A stretch of DNA of 64,000 bases from Caldicellulosiruptor morganii (GTDB taxonomy: Bacteria; Bacillota; Thermoanaerobacteria; Caldicellulosiruptorales; Caldicellulosiruptoraceae). Position 1 is the first letter of the stretch, and every line of letters begins with the position of its first letter. Shown piece by piece: positions 18,679 to 26,120 of the stretch. A program made the translations under genes and the position numbers. Below the pieces are notes generated by a model, which worked only from the letters and a program-made list of their open reading frames with translations, did not search any database and was not told where the DNA came from. Location of the stretch: assembly GCF_026810225.1 (NCBI RefSeq), contig NZ_CP113865.1, positions 783,001 to 847,000 on the forward strand, given 5' to 3'.

Positions 18679-19286
18679 ATCTAATAGTAGTAGCTATTTT
18701 GTTGCTGGCGATAGGCAGTGGAGTAATTTTTGCATCTAACCAGTCAATTGACAAGGACGCGCTAATAACATATGGTTTTTTCAAAAAGCAAATTGACCAG
18801 TTGAGAAGTTACATAGATGCAAAGATAAACGAATTGAATACAAAAATTAACAAAATGAGCAACACCACATTGAGCAATGCTGATGTTGCCCAGCTTCAAA
18901 AACAGCTTTCTACTTTGAATTCAGAACTGGAAAAACTAAAAAAACAGGTTTCTGATCTGGAGACCAAGACAAAATTACAAACTCAGAATCAAAACCAGCC
19001 AAAAAGTGGCTTTATTTTTACAAAAGGATATGAGGTAATTAAGGTGCCCAGGGATAAGGTTATTGTATTTGACCAATCAACAGAGTTTATTGTAAGGGTG
19101 GGGAAAGCAATATCGGTGGTTTCCCAGGGTACCTTTATAATTGACCTGACAGCAGCAAAGGATATTGGGAATAATGTGCAGCTACCTGTCAACCATTTAT
19201 TACTGGTACCAAGAAATGATGGGAGGGGGTTTAAAGCTTTAAGTGATGTATGGGTAATAATAAATGGAGGGTATAGAATAAAATAG
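18639..19286 (+). CDS. Membrane-anchored coiled-coil protein of unknown function
   Basis: A 215-aa protein beginning with basic residues and one hydrophobic segment ([20 protein letters not shown]), then a coiled coil ([35 protein letters not shown]) and a C-terminal beta-rich part ([20 protein letters not shown]). It is probably membrane-anchored or secreted with most of it outside. The start TTG 18639 follows GGAGGGATATGA and overlaps the mazF end by 40 bases, so it is translated from the same mRNA. I do not recognise a family. The pairing of coiled coil and small beta domain suggests a structural or assembly role, but nothing more can be said. Confidence 0.75.
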   Translation: MEKERRRWYKKGLNLIVVAILLLAIGSGVIFASNQSIDKDALITYGFFKKQIDQLRSYIDAKINELNTKINKMSNTTLSNADVAQLQKQLSTLNSELEKLKKQVSDLETKTKLQTQNQNQPKSGFIFTKGYEVIKVPRDKVIVFDQSTEFIVRVGKAISVVSQGTFIIDLTAAKDIGNNVQLPVNHLLLVPRNDGRGFKALSDVWVIINGGYRIK

Positions 19287-19302
19287 CAGGAGAGTATGAG
19301 AG

Positions 19303-19950
19303 ATGAACATAAGTGTGATTTCAGCTGTTGTGGCAGGTTTTCTATCGTTTTTCTCCCCGTGTATTCTTCCTCTTGTGCCAGTTTATATACTTTATATATT
19401 TTCACAAAGAGGAAGCAAGATAAAAAATAGTTTTTTATTTATACTGGGGTTCAGTTTAGTATTTGTTGCGTTTGGGATTATGGCGGCAGTGCTTGGGAGT
19501 CTGTTTTCCCAGTATAAATGGACAATTACAAAAATAGCTGCGATAATCTTGATTTTGATGGGTCTGGTGATGCTTGATCTGTCTCCAGATTTTTTAAAAA
19601 GACTTTTAATACCTATAGAGGGTAAAGGTAATGTTCAAAAAGAGAGGACTCCTCTAATTTTAGGAATGGTTTTGAGTGTTAGCTGGACACCCTGTATAGG
19701 ACCGGTGTTGACGTCAATTTTGAGTCTGGCTGCAGTGCAAAAGACTTTTATAAGAGGGGGAATGCTTCTTATCTTTTATTCTATTGGTTTTGCCATTCCA
19801 TTTTTATTGACTGCTATTTTTATGCATAAGTTAAAAAGCTTTTTTGGTTTTATAAACAGACATGTCAAAGTTGTGGAGTATCTGACAGGAATTTTAATGA
19901 TAATTTTTGGCGCTCTTGTATTTTTCGACAGGGTAAATATTCTTAGATAA
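19303..19950 (+). CDS. ccdA: CcdA-type thiol-disulfide transmembrane transporter
   Basis: Integral membrane protein of the DsbD/CcdA family, 215 aa with about six helices. It carries reducing equivalents across the membrane through two conserved Cys in Pro-flanked helices: FFSPCILPLVPVYILYI in the first and SWTPCIGPVLTSIL in the fourth, both present. Its partner is normally a thioredoxin-like protein such as the TlpA homologue encoded 25 bases downstream. ATG 19303 follows CAGGAGAG. Gene order ccdA-tlpA supports a role in keeping extracytoplasmic Cys reduced, in cytochrome c maturation or in another metal-centre assembly; no cytochrome gene is seen nearby. Confidence 0.92.
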   Translation: MNISVISAVVAGFLSFFSPCILPLVPVYILYIFSQRGSKIKNSFLFILGFSLVFVAFGIMAAVLGSLFSQYKWTITKIAAIILILMGLVMLDLSPDFLKRLLIPIEGKGNVQKERTPLILGMVLSVSWTPCIGPVLTSILSLAAVQKTFIRGGMLLIFYSIGFAIPFLLTAIFMHKLKSFFGFINRHVKVVEYLTGILMIIFGALVFFDRVNILR

Positions 19951-19975
19951 AAATAATAGTCAGGGGTGAATTTTT

Positions 19976-20479
19976 ATGTTGAATCAAAAGGCAAAAAGTG
20001 TTATCTTTATAATTGTTACAGCTATTCTTGTAGGGCTTTTAATTTATCAATTTGTGCCGCAAACAAAGTCAAAAGTAAAAACCAATGGTGCCATTGAGTT
20101 TACACTTAAATCTGTTGATGGTAAAGAGTATTCAATTTCAAACTTCAGAGGGAGAATTGTGATTTTGAACTTTTTTGCTACCTGGTGTCCACCGTGCAGA
20201 GCTGAAATTCCCGATTTTGAAAGGTTTCATGAGAATAACAGAGACATTGTTGTGGTTGGAATCAATATTCAAGAAGACAGAAATACAGTCAAAGACTTTT
20301 TAAAATCAATGGGTGTGACTTATCTTGTTTTACTGGACAGAGATGGAAATATCTCCTCGCAGTTTGGGATAGACGGAATACCTACTACCTTTTTATTAGA
20401 TGAAAGTGGAAAAGTAATAGCAAAAAAGGTTGGAATGATGACATATGATGAACTTGAGAATTTTGTAAAACAAAGATAA
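19976..20479 (+). CDS. TlpA/ResA-like membrane-anchored thioredoxin
   Basis: Extracytoplasmic thiol-disulfide oxidoreductase, 167 aa. An N-terminal membrane anchor (VIFIIVTAILVGLLIYQFV) is followed by an AhpC/TSA-type thioredoxin fold with the redox centre NFFATWCPPCRAEIPDFERF and cis-Pro region FGIDGIPTTFLLDESG. ATG 19976 follows CAGGGGTGA. It lies directly after ccdA, the expected electron donor. In Bacillus the counterpart ResA reduces apocytochrome c; here the client is unknown. The next gene, a GcvH-like protein, starts 15 bases later in the same direction. Confidence 0.92.
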   Translation: MLNQKAKSVIFIIVTAILVGLLIYQFVPQTKSKVKTNGAIEFTLKSVDGKEYSISNFRGRIVILNFFATWCPPCRAEIPDFERFHENNRDIVVVGINIQEDRNTVKDFLKSMGVTYLVLLDRDGNISSQFGIDGIPTTFLLDESGKVIAKKVGMMTYDELENFVKQR

Positions 20480-20494
20480 AGGGATTGAAGAGAG

Positions 20495-20815
20495 ATGCTT
20501 TACAATGAAAGGCTTTTTTACGGTGATATATGGGTTGAGGTAAATGGGTCATTGGCCTCGATAGGTATTACCAGAAATCTTGAAAGAGAACTTGGAGACA
20601 TTGTTATATTTGAATTTTTAAAGACAGACGGTTATCTTCAACAGGGTGAAGAGTTTGCAAGGCTTGAAACAATTTATAAAACATACACATTAAAATCTCC
20701 GGTAAGTGGTTTTATAAGACGCACCAACTATAAGCTTTGTTATGATCCCACGGTATTAAATTTATTTCCAGAAGAGACAGAAATAATTAGTATAGACATA
20801 GAGCAACTTGTGTGA
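20495..20815 (+). CDS. Glycine-cleavage H-protein-like protein lacking the standard lipoyl Lys position
   Basis: A 106-aa single-domain biotinyl/lipoyl-type protein resembling GcvH: MLYNERLFYGDIWVEVNGSL, then GDIVIFEFLKTDGYLQQGEE, and the modification hairpin region LETIYKTYTLKSPVSGFI. In GcvH the hairpin reads ESVKAVSDLYSPVSG with lipoylated Lys as the fourth residue after E is counted as one. Here that position is Tyr and a Lys follows one place later. It may be lipoylated on the shifted Lys or not at all. No P, T or L protein of glycine cleavage is nearby; it sits between a thiol-redox pair and an ABC importer. ATG 20495 follows AAAGGGATTGAAGAGAG. Confidence 0.8.
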   Translation: MLYNERLFYGDIWVEVNGSLASIGITRNLERELGDIVIFEFLKTDGYLQQGEEFARLETIYKTYTLKSPVSGFIRRTNYKLCYDPTVLNLFPEETEIISIDIEQLV

Positions 20816-20863
20816 TATAATAGTTCAAGCAAAATATTACAAATAAAGGGGTTGAAAACGCTG

Positions 20864-21808
20864 ATGAGGATATCTAAAAAGGTTGTTGCTATTGTTGTAT
20901 TGATTGCACTTGCGATAGGTTTGTTGCCACTTTATTCACATGCTGCTGATTTTCCTGTTACAGTAAAAGATGGGAAAGGCAACAATATTACGGTAAAACA
21001 AAAACCTCAGAGAATTCTTTCGCTTGCACTTCAAACTGATGAAATTCTTTTAAGCATGGTTTCAACAAGCAGGATTGTAGGTCTTTCTGTATTTGCTGAT
21101 GATAAGAACAATTCGAATGTTGTGAATTTAGCTAAAAATGTAAAGGGCAGATATTCGAGCAATGATATTGAGAAGATAATTGCTGCAAATCCTGACCTTG
21201 TGATAGTGCCCTATTACATTGACAGATCCAAATATGACATTTTAAAGAAAGGTTTAAAATGTCCGATATATGTGAGCTTAAATCCAAATTCATTTGCAAA
21301 CATCAAACAGGAGATTATCAATCTTTCAAAGCTTACGGGTGAGATTCAAAAAGGACAGGCTATTGTAAAGTATATGGATGAAAAAATAAATGCTGTTCAA
21401 AAGAAGGTAAAATATCTCAGAAAGAAAAAATATGTTCTTTTCTACACATATTACTTTAACTCAACATATGGCAAAAACACCACTCAACATGAAATAGCAA
21501 AATATGCAGGGGTTATAAATATAGCTGCTGTAGCAGGCTTGAAAGGGTGGCCAACAATTACAAAAGAGCAGATTTTAGAGTGGGATCCGGACATGATTAT
21601 TATTCCTTCAGCTTCATACAATCCCAAGGAAACATCACAGCAATATATAGAAAAGTTTAAAAAAGATCCGGCTTTCAAGAACTTGAAGGCTGTTAAAAAC
21701 AATGCAGTAATTATACTTGACGACAGGCACATTCAGACAGTTTCACACTACATTGTGGAAGGTGTTTACGACCTGGCAAAAGCCGCTTATCCTTATTTGT
21801 TTAAGTAA
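20864..21808 (+). CDS. Metal-chelate/cobalamin-type ABC transporter substrate-binding protein
   Basis: Extracytoplasmic binding protein of the FhuD/BtuF (Peripla_BP_2) class, about 314 aa. It has a signal sequence (KKVVAIVVLIALAIGLLPLY) ending near SHA-A, then the family pattern: FPVTVKDGKGNNITVKQKPQ, RILSLALQTDEILLSM, IEKIIAANPDLVIVP, and the second lobe WPTITKEQILEWDPDMIII. No lipobox Cys is seen, so anchoring is uncertain. The start is ATG 20864 or TTG 20852; AAAGGGG at about 20845 is closer to the latter but almost touching it. Followed by FecCD permease and ATPase genes, so it is part of an importer for iron-siderophore, haem or cobinamide; the ligand cannot be told. Confidence 0.88.
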   Translation: MRISKKVVAIVVLIALAIGLLPLYSHAADFPVTVKDGKGNNITVKQKPQRILSLALQTDEILLSMVSTSRIVGLSVFADDKNNSNVVNLAKNVKGRYSSNDIEKIIAANPDLVIVPYYIDRSKYDILKKGLKCPIYVSLNPNSFANIKQEIINLSKLTGEIQKGQAIVKYMDEKINAVQKKVKYLRKKKYVLFYTYYFNSTYGKNTTQHEIAKYAGVINIAAVAGLKGWPTITKEQILEWDPDMIIIPSASYNPKETSQQYIEKFKKDPAFKNLKAVKNNAVIILDDRHIQTVSHYIVEGVYDLAKAAYPYLFK

Positions 21809-21845
21809 AGTAAATCAAGAAGCCTGAAATGAAGTGGTGGTAGTA

Positions 21846-22856
21846 TTGAGAAAAGTTTTTTTGGTGCTATCTATAATGCTTTTAATGGTATTTGTGATAT
21901 CAATAGGGGTGGGAAGTGTATTTATCCCTCCCCTTCGTGTTTTAAAGGCACTTATTTCATTTGCCGGTTTTAAAGTAGCCGGAGCTAACCAGATGGACCT
22001 GACAATTATAGGGCAGATAAGACTTCCACGGATAATAATTGCTATGATTGTTGGTATGAGTCTGTCTGTTGCAGGGGCACTTGTGCAGGGACTTTACAGA
22101 AATCCTATGGCGGACCCGGGCATAATTGGAACGTCAAGCGGTGCAAGCCTGGGAGCCATCCTGTGTATTGCCCTTTCGCTCAATACCATAAATATTTTTT
22201 ATTTACCGCTGTTTTCATTTGCCGGTGCTCTTTTGGTTTCTTTTTTGGTCTACAGGCTTGCAACAAGAAGTAGAAAAACGCCTATCTTGAATCTGATTCT
22301 AATTGGTATTGCTGTGTCTACTTTTATATCCTCAATAAATTCGCTTATCCTCTCAAATATAAGTCAGTATCAGGTGAGTGAATATATATTCTGGATGCTT
22401 GGTGGACTTGATGGTCGCAGCTGGACACATGTAAAAATAAGTTTTGTGCCCCTTGTTATTCTGATACTGTGTTCATTTATTTTTGCAAAGAGGATAAACA
22501 TTCTGATATTGGGTGAGGAAGAGAGCTACACAATTGGTGTTAATCCTGAGAGGCTGAAAAAACAGCTTTTGATTTTGGTTTCTCTCTTAACAGGAATAGC
22601 GGTTTCGGTATCCGGTGCGATTTCATTTGTTGGGCTTATAACACCTCATATTTTGAGGCTCATTGTCGGAAGTGATTACAGAAAACTCATTCCTGCTTCA
22701 ATTCTGGGCGGTGGAATCTTTTTGATTGTGTGTGACACCATTGCAAGAGTGCTGTTTTCACCGGTTGAGATAAAGGTTGGGATTATAACCTCAATTGTTG
22801 GTGCGCCTTACTTTTTGTACCTTTTAAAAAAGCGTGAAAATGAGGTGACAATCTAA
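21846..22856 (+). CDS. FecCD/BtuC-family ABC permease
   Basis: Multi-span membrane permease of the FecCD family, about 336 aa. Diagnostic segments: IRLPRIIIAMIVGMSLSVAG, GLYRNPMADPGIIGTSSGAS, YIFWMLGGLDGRSWTHV and AISFVGLITPHILRLIVG followed by HRKLIPAS-type sequence (DYRKLIPASILGG). These are classic for vitamin B12, haem and siderophore importers. The start is probably TTG 21846 after AAGTGGTGG; upstream GTG codons (21834, 21837) form part of that RBS. The ATPase begins six bases after its stop, so all three transport genes are one operon. Confidence 0.92.
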   Translation: MRKVFLVLSIMLLMVFVISIGVGSVFIPPLRVLKALISFAGFKVAGANQMDLTIIGQIRLPRIIIAMIVGMSLSVAGALVQGLYRNPMADPGIIGTSSGASLGAILCIALSLNTINIFYLPLFSFAGALLVSFLVYRLATRSRKTPILNLILIGIAVSTFISSINSLILSNISQYQVSEYIFWMLGGLDGRSWTHVKISFVPLVILILCSFIFAKRINILILGEEESYTIGVNPERLKKQLLILVSLLTGIAVSVSGAISFVGLITPHILRLIVGSDYRKLIPASILGGGIFLIVCDTIARVLFSPVEIKVGIITSIVGAPYFLYLLKKRENEVTI

Positions 22857-22861
22857 AAACT

Positions 22862-24115
22862 ATGCCTCTTTACGTAGAGAACCTGAAGTGTGGATATACA
22901 AAGCCTGTAGTTGAAGTTAAAGGAAAAATAAAGTTCGAAGAAGGGAAGGTCTACGGAATAATAGGACCGAACGGGAGTGGAAAAAGTACATTTATCAAAG
23001 CTCTGGCAGGCATTGCAAGGATTTTTGAAGGCAGGGTTTATTATAATCAGACCGACCTTTTATCGCTATCAGATCTGCAGCGGGCGAGAATAATTTCATA
23101 CATGCCCCAGAACGTATTTTCAAACTTTCCCTTTACAGTATTTGATGTTGTGATGATGGGAAGATACCCCCATGAAAAGAGCAAGTTTTTCAACGACAGA
23201 GAGAGCAAAAAAATAGCAGAAGAAAAAATAGAGGTGGTTAATCTAACAGATAAGAAGCAATCGAACATTCTGCAGATTTCAGGTGGAGAGAGGCAGAGAA
23301 CCTCATTTGCAAGGGTGCTTGCTCAGGAGAGCAAGGTTTTGCTTTTGGATGAGCCAAACTCGAACCTTGATATAACCCATCAGGAGAAAATTTTGGATAT
23401 TATAAAAGATGAAGTTGCAAAAGGTAAGATTGCAATAATGGCGCTTCACAATATAAAACTTGCAGCAAAGTTTTGCGATATTGTATTTTTGATGAAGCAT
23501 GGCAAAATTATAGCTTCTGGAAGACCGCAGGATGTGATAAATCAGGAGAACATAAAAAAGGTGTACAATGTGGATGCTATCATATATAAAAATTCGTTTG
23601 GAATATATGACATTGAACTAATTCAAAAGGAAGATGAAAAAGGTATTCACGTGCATGTTGTGGCAGGTGGTGGTACAGGCCAGGCAATTTACAGGATTTT
23701 AATTGAAATGGGGTTTAAAGTTACAACAGGTGTTCTTGCTACAAACGACACAGATTACGAAACTGCTCAGCTACTGTCTATTTACACAGTTTTTACAATG
23801 CCATTTATGCCAATTGGAGAAGAAGAATACTTTGAGAATGTTGAGCTAATAAAGAAAGCAGATTTTTGTATCCTGTGTGATATTTCTTTTGGAATACAGA
23901 ATTTTAAAAATCTTGAAGCACTGAAGTTTGCAAAGAAATTATTTATTATAGAACAAAATGACATCTCAGGTCGTGACTTTACAAATGGAATAGCAACAAA
24001 TCTTTACAATAGCCTTAAAGAAAAAGCTGTGGTCTTAAATAGCCTGGATGTTCTAAAACAAATGCTTCAAAAGGAGGTTGAAATAATTGAATCCAAACAA
24101 AAAATGGTGGATTGA
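22862..24115 (+). CDS. FecE-type ABC ATPase with a C-terminal extension of unknown function
   Basis: ATPase of the importer, 417 aa against about 255 for the family. Residues 1-250 show Walker A GPNGSGKSTF, Q-loop YMPQNVF, signature ISGGERQRTSFARVL, Walker B VLLLDEPNSNLD and the His switch MALHNIKLA. Residues about 257-400 form an added domain (HVHVVAGGGTGQAIYRILIE, GVLATNDTDYETAQLL, ADFCILCDISFGIQN) that looks like a Rossmann-type nucleotide- or corrinoid-handling fold; I do not recognise it. ATG 22862. Its 3' end overlaps the LUD-domain gene by 29 bases, which suggests coupled translation and a related role. Confidence 0.9.
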   Translation: MPLYVENLKCGYTKPVVEVKGKIKFEEGKVYGIIGPNGSGKSTFIKALAGIARIFEGRVYYNQTDLLSLSDLQRARIISYMPQNVFSNFPFTVFDVVMMGRYPHEKSKFFNDRESKKIAEEKIEVVNLTDKKQSNILQISGGERQRTSFARVLAQESKVLLLDEPNSNLDITHQEKILDIIKDEVAKGKIAIMALHNIKLAAKFCDIVFLMKHGKIIASGRPQDVINQENIKKVYNVDAIIYKNSFGIYDIELIQKEDEKGIHVHVVAGGGTGQAIYRILIEMGFKVTTGVLATNDTDYETAQLLSIYTVFTMPFMPIGEEEYFENVELIKKADFCILCDISFGIQNFKNLEALKFAKKLFIIEQNDISGRDFTNGIATNLYNSLKEKAVVLNSLDVLKQMLQKEVEIIESKQKMVD

Positions 24116-24728
24116 TACGAATATTGAAGTTTTAAAAAAGAATTTGGAAGCACGAAATTTTGAATGCTTTGTTGTAGAAAGAAAAGAGGATGTTGTTCCT
24201 TTGCTTGAAAGGATAGTAAAAGAAGGTTCGGTGGTATCATGCGGGGGCTCAATGACGCTTTTTGAGTGCGGAGTGATCGAGTTTTTGAGAAATGGAAAGT
24301 TTAACTTTTTGGACAGGTATAAAGAAGGTTTGAGTGGTGAAGAAATAGGTGAGATATACAGAAAGTCATTCTGGGCGGACTACTATTTAATGTCAGCAAA
24401 TGCCATAACTCTGGATGGCAAACTAATCAATATCGATGGCAATGGTAACAGACTTGCAGCTCTGATGTTTGGACCAAAGAATGTGATTGTAATTGTTGGG
24501 ATAAACAAACTGGTTCTGAATGAGCAGGAGGGTATTGATAGAGTGAGAAACATTGCATCGCCAATGAATGCCAGAAGACTTTCAAAAAACACACCATGTA
24601 GCTCTTCAGGCAGATGCCATGATTGCCTGAGCGATGATTGCATATGCAGCCATATTGTGGTTACAAGAAGACATCCGGTAAAAGGGCGTATAAAGGTTAT
24701 AGTGGTAAAAGAGGAGTTGGGATTTTAA
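24087..24728 (+). CDS. LUD-domain (LutC/YkgG-like) protein
   Basis: A 213-aa LUD-domain protein (lactate-utilisation LutC/YkgG superfamily). Family features: GSVVSCGGSMTLFECGVIEF, FWADYYLMSANAITLDGKLI, NIDGNGNRLAALMFGPKNVI and the tail with Cys-rich SSSGRCHDCLSDDCICSHIV. LUD proteins are linked to redox or ligand-binding roles; LutC is part of lactate oxidation with LutA and LutB, neither of which is present here. The start is TTG 24087 after AAGGAGG, inside the end of the ABC ATPase frame. The Cys cluster near the C-terminus may bind metal or an Fe-S centre; this is inference. The IS at 24739 inserted 10 bases after the stop. Confidence 0.85.
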   Translation: MNPNKKWWIDTNIEVLKKNLEARNFECFVVERKEDVVPLLERIVKEGSVVSCGGSMTLFECGVIEFLRNGKFNFLDRYKEGLSGEEIGEIYRKSFWADYYLMSANAITLDGKLINIDGNGNRLAALMFGPKNVIVIVGINKLVLNEQEGIDRVRNIASPMNARRLSKNTPCSSSGRCHDCLSDDCICSHIVVTRRHPVKGRIKVIVVKEELGF

Positions 24729-24784
24729 GCAAAGTAATTAAGTTGTTGAATAAATAATTCTACTATTAATGTAACTATATGGGA

Positions 24785-25732
24785 CTATAAATTATTCCAT
24801 GCATATTTAAAAGAAAATTTACAGTTTTCATTTTTTTGAATATAAAGCTCTATCAAATAAGTAACCATTATCCAGTCAACGTGTCTCTTATATGTTCTAA
24901 AACCTCTTAGCCGTACTTGTTCTAAATTATATTCTCCTTTCAGCTTCCCAAATAATCTTTCAATTTTTATCCTTTGTTTATATACTCTTTGTCCTTCTTT
25001 ACTTCTTAAAAATTCTATGTTTTGTGCTCTCAAAATATTTTTGACATTGTTAAAATCCTTAATATTTCTCTTATTTATACCCGCTACAAACTTTATTCCA
25101 AGTCTATCAGCCACATCAAACCACTTTGTACAATCATAACCTGCATCTGCTAATATTACATCAGGTCCAAATATCTTAGCTTCATACAAAAGTTCTACCG
25201 CTTTACTATCATGAATATTTGCACATGTCAACCACCATACTATCGGTATGACCTCATCTTCAACTGTTGCTAGCACATGTAATTTATACCCATTGTAAAA
25301 ACCTAAACTAACACATCTTCCTACTCCTGCTTCTCTATCACCCCTCGAGCTTCTCAAAGGTGTAGAATCTATAGCACAAACTCTTGTCTCGGGGTCTATT
25401 TCTCTTACTAAAATTCTTGCTATTGCTTCTATATATTCTTCTTCAATCATTTTAGCCCATTTTGAAAAATATGAATGATCGGGGCTCTTTTCTATTCCTA
25501 TGGTCTTTCTAAATTCTTCATCTTCATTTATCTTGTACTCTAATTCCCTAAAGCTGTTTATCCTATTTTTGACTTTATAAACAAAACAAGCTATTATATG
25601 GCTCAGCTTAAATTTCTTTGGTCTTCCTCTTTTGTAGTTTTTTATCTTCAATCCTAAATCTTTTATTACTTTTTCAATTGTCATAAATATCTTTAAAAAT
25701 TTTTGTTTTTGTGCTTTAATAAAATTAGTCAT
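24785..25732 (-). CDS. DDE transposase, IS5/IS4-like
   Basis: Transposase of the element at 24739-25853, about 315 aa. An N-terminal helical part with a basic patch (LKIKNYKRGRPKKFKLSHII) and FRELEYKINEDEEFRKTIGI precedes the catalytic domain: first Asp in RVCAIDSTPLRSSR, second in PDVILADAGYDCTKWF, Glu in KQRIKIERLFGKLKGEYNLE. All three catalytic residues are present and there is no stop, so it may be active. ATG 25732 is preferred to 25738 because the GGAGG motif lies right against 25738. Its RBS is in a long stem (separate entry). Confidence 0.92.
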   Translation of the reverse strand: MTNFIKAQKQKFLKIFMTIEKVIKDLGLKIKNYKRGRPKKFKLSHIIACFVYKVKNRINSFRELEYKINEDEEFRKTIGIEKSPDHSYFSKWAKMIEEEYIEAIARILVREIDPETRVCAIDSTPLRSSRGDREAGVGRCVSLGFYNGYKLHVLATVEDEVIPIVWWLTCANIHDSKAVELLYEAKIFGPDVILADAGYDCTKWFDVADRLGIKFVAGINKRNIKDFNNVKNILRAQNIEFLRSKEGQRVYKQRIKIERLFGKLKGEYNLEQVRLRGFRTYKRHVDWIMVTYLIELYIQKNENCKFSFKYAWNNL

Positions 25733-25733
25733 T

Positions 25734-25797
25734 GCCATCCTCCTTGCTTGGGTTTTTTAGTATTCTCTTCTTAAAATTTTATCTCAAGGAGGATGGC
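25734..25797 (-). promoter_or_regulatory. Perfect 13-bp stem hiding the transposase RBS and upstream ATG
   Basis: GCCATCCTCCTTG at 25734-25746 and its exact complement CAAGGAGGATGGC at 25785-25797 flank a 38-base loop. In a minus-strand transcript the 3' arm carries the AAGGAGG RBS. Only RNA that enters from outside the element contains both arms. A transcript starting in the loop, where GATAAAAT could be a -10, would have a free RBS. Confidence 0.65.
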
Positions 25798-25901
25798 TTT
25801 TTCCATTTATTAATTTATTACTTTTATGTCAATATGTTTTATTCAACAAGCTACAAAGTAATATTTTAGCAACATTTGTGTAACAATTTTGTAAAGAGAG
25901 G

Positions 25902-25930
25902 TTGACGTAATTTCGAATTTATAATAAAAT
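25902..25930 (+). promoter_or_regulatory. Predicted promoter of the ydaO leader
   Basis: TTGACG (25902-25907), a 17-base gap, then TAAAAT (25925-25930). It lies just outside the IS repeat and about 20 bases before the riboswitch begins, so the IS did not break it. Confidence 0.6.
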
Positions 25931-25951
25931 AATAACATCAAAATAATTAAC

Positions 25952-26106
25952 AATGGTGGCTGAATGCATGGGGCTTGTTTTGTAAAATTTGCTCCATGCA
26001 GCGGGAGAACCGACATTTAAGTGGGGTGAATCGGCAGGCTTTTGCTTGCCGTAGGGATGTCCTTCTTGTCCCGAACCCGTCAGCTAATCCCGTAAGCCCG
26101 AAGAAG
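25952..26106 (+). promoter_or_regulatory. ydaO/yuaA-type c-di-AMP riboswitch
   Basis: The leader has the conserved core of the ydaO aptamer: GCGGGAGAACCGAC near 26000, TGGGGTGAATCGG near 26022, a variable hairpin (GGCAGGCTTTTGCTTGCC), and the closing CCCGAACCCGTCAGCTAA followed by CCCGTAAGC. This class binds cyclic di-AMP and usually represses wall-hydrolase and osmolyte genes when the ligand is high. The next gene is an NlpC/P60 hydrolase, the classic target. There is no separate long terminator; the RBS follows within 15 bases, so control could be at translation or by a short hairpin at the end. Confidence 0.92.
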
Positions 26107-26120
26107 AAGGGAGTTTTTGT

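Larger units (their letters stand above)
24739..25853 (-). mobile_element. Complete DDE insertion sequence with terminal repeats and 9-bp direct repeats
   Basis: Terminal inverted repeats share TTGTTGAATAAA (24743-24754 and the complement at 25838-25849), extended outward by imperfect TAAG/TAGC. CAAAGTAAT occurs directly outside both ends, at 24730-24738 and 25854-25862, and looks like a 9-bp target duplication. The element is about 1115 bp and carries one transposase gene. The clean ends imply a fairly recent insertion between the LUD gene and the riboswitch-controlled hydrolase. Confidence 0.85.

Noticed and set aside
24067-24252. Minus-strand frame over the ABC ATPase / LUD junction
   Set aside because: Shadow of two well-supported plus-strand genes that overlap there; no RBS.
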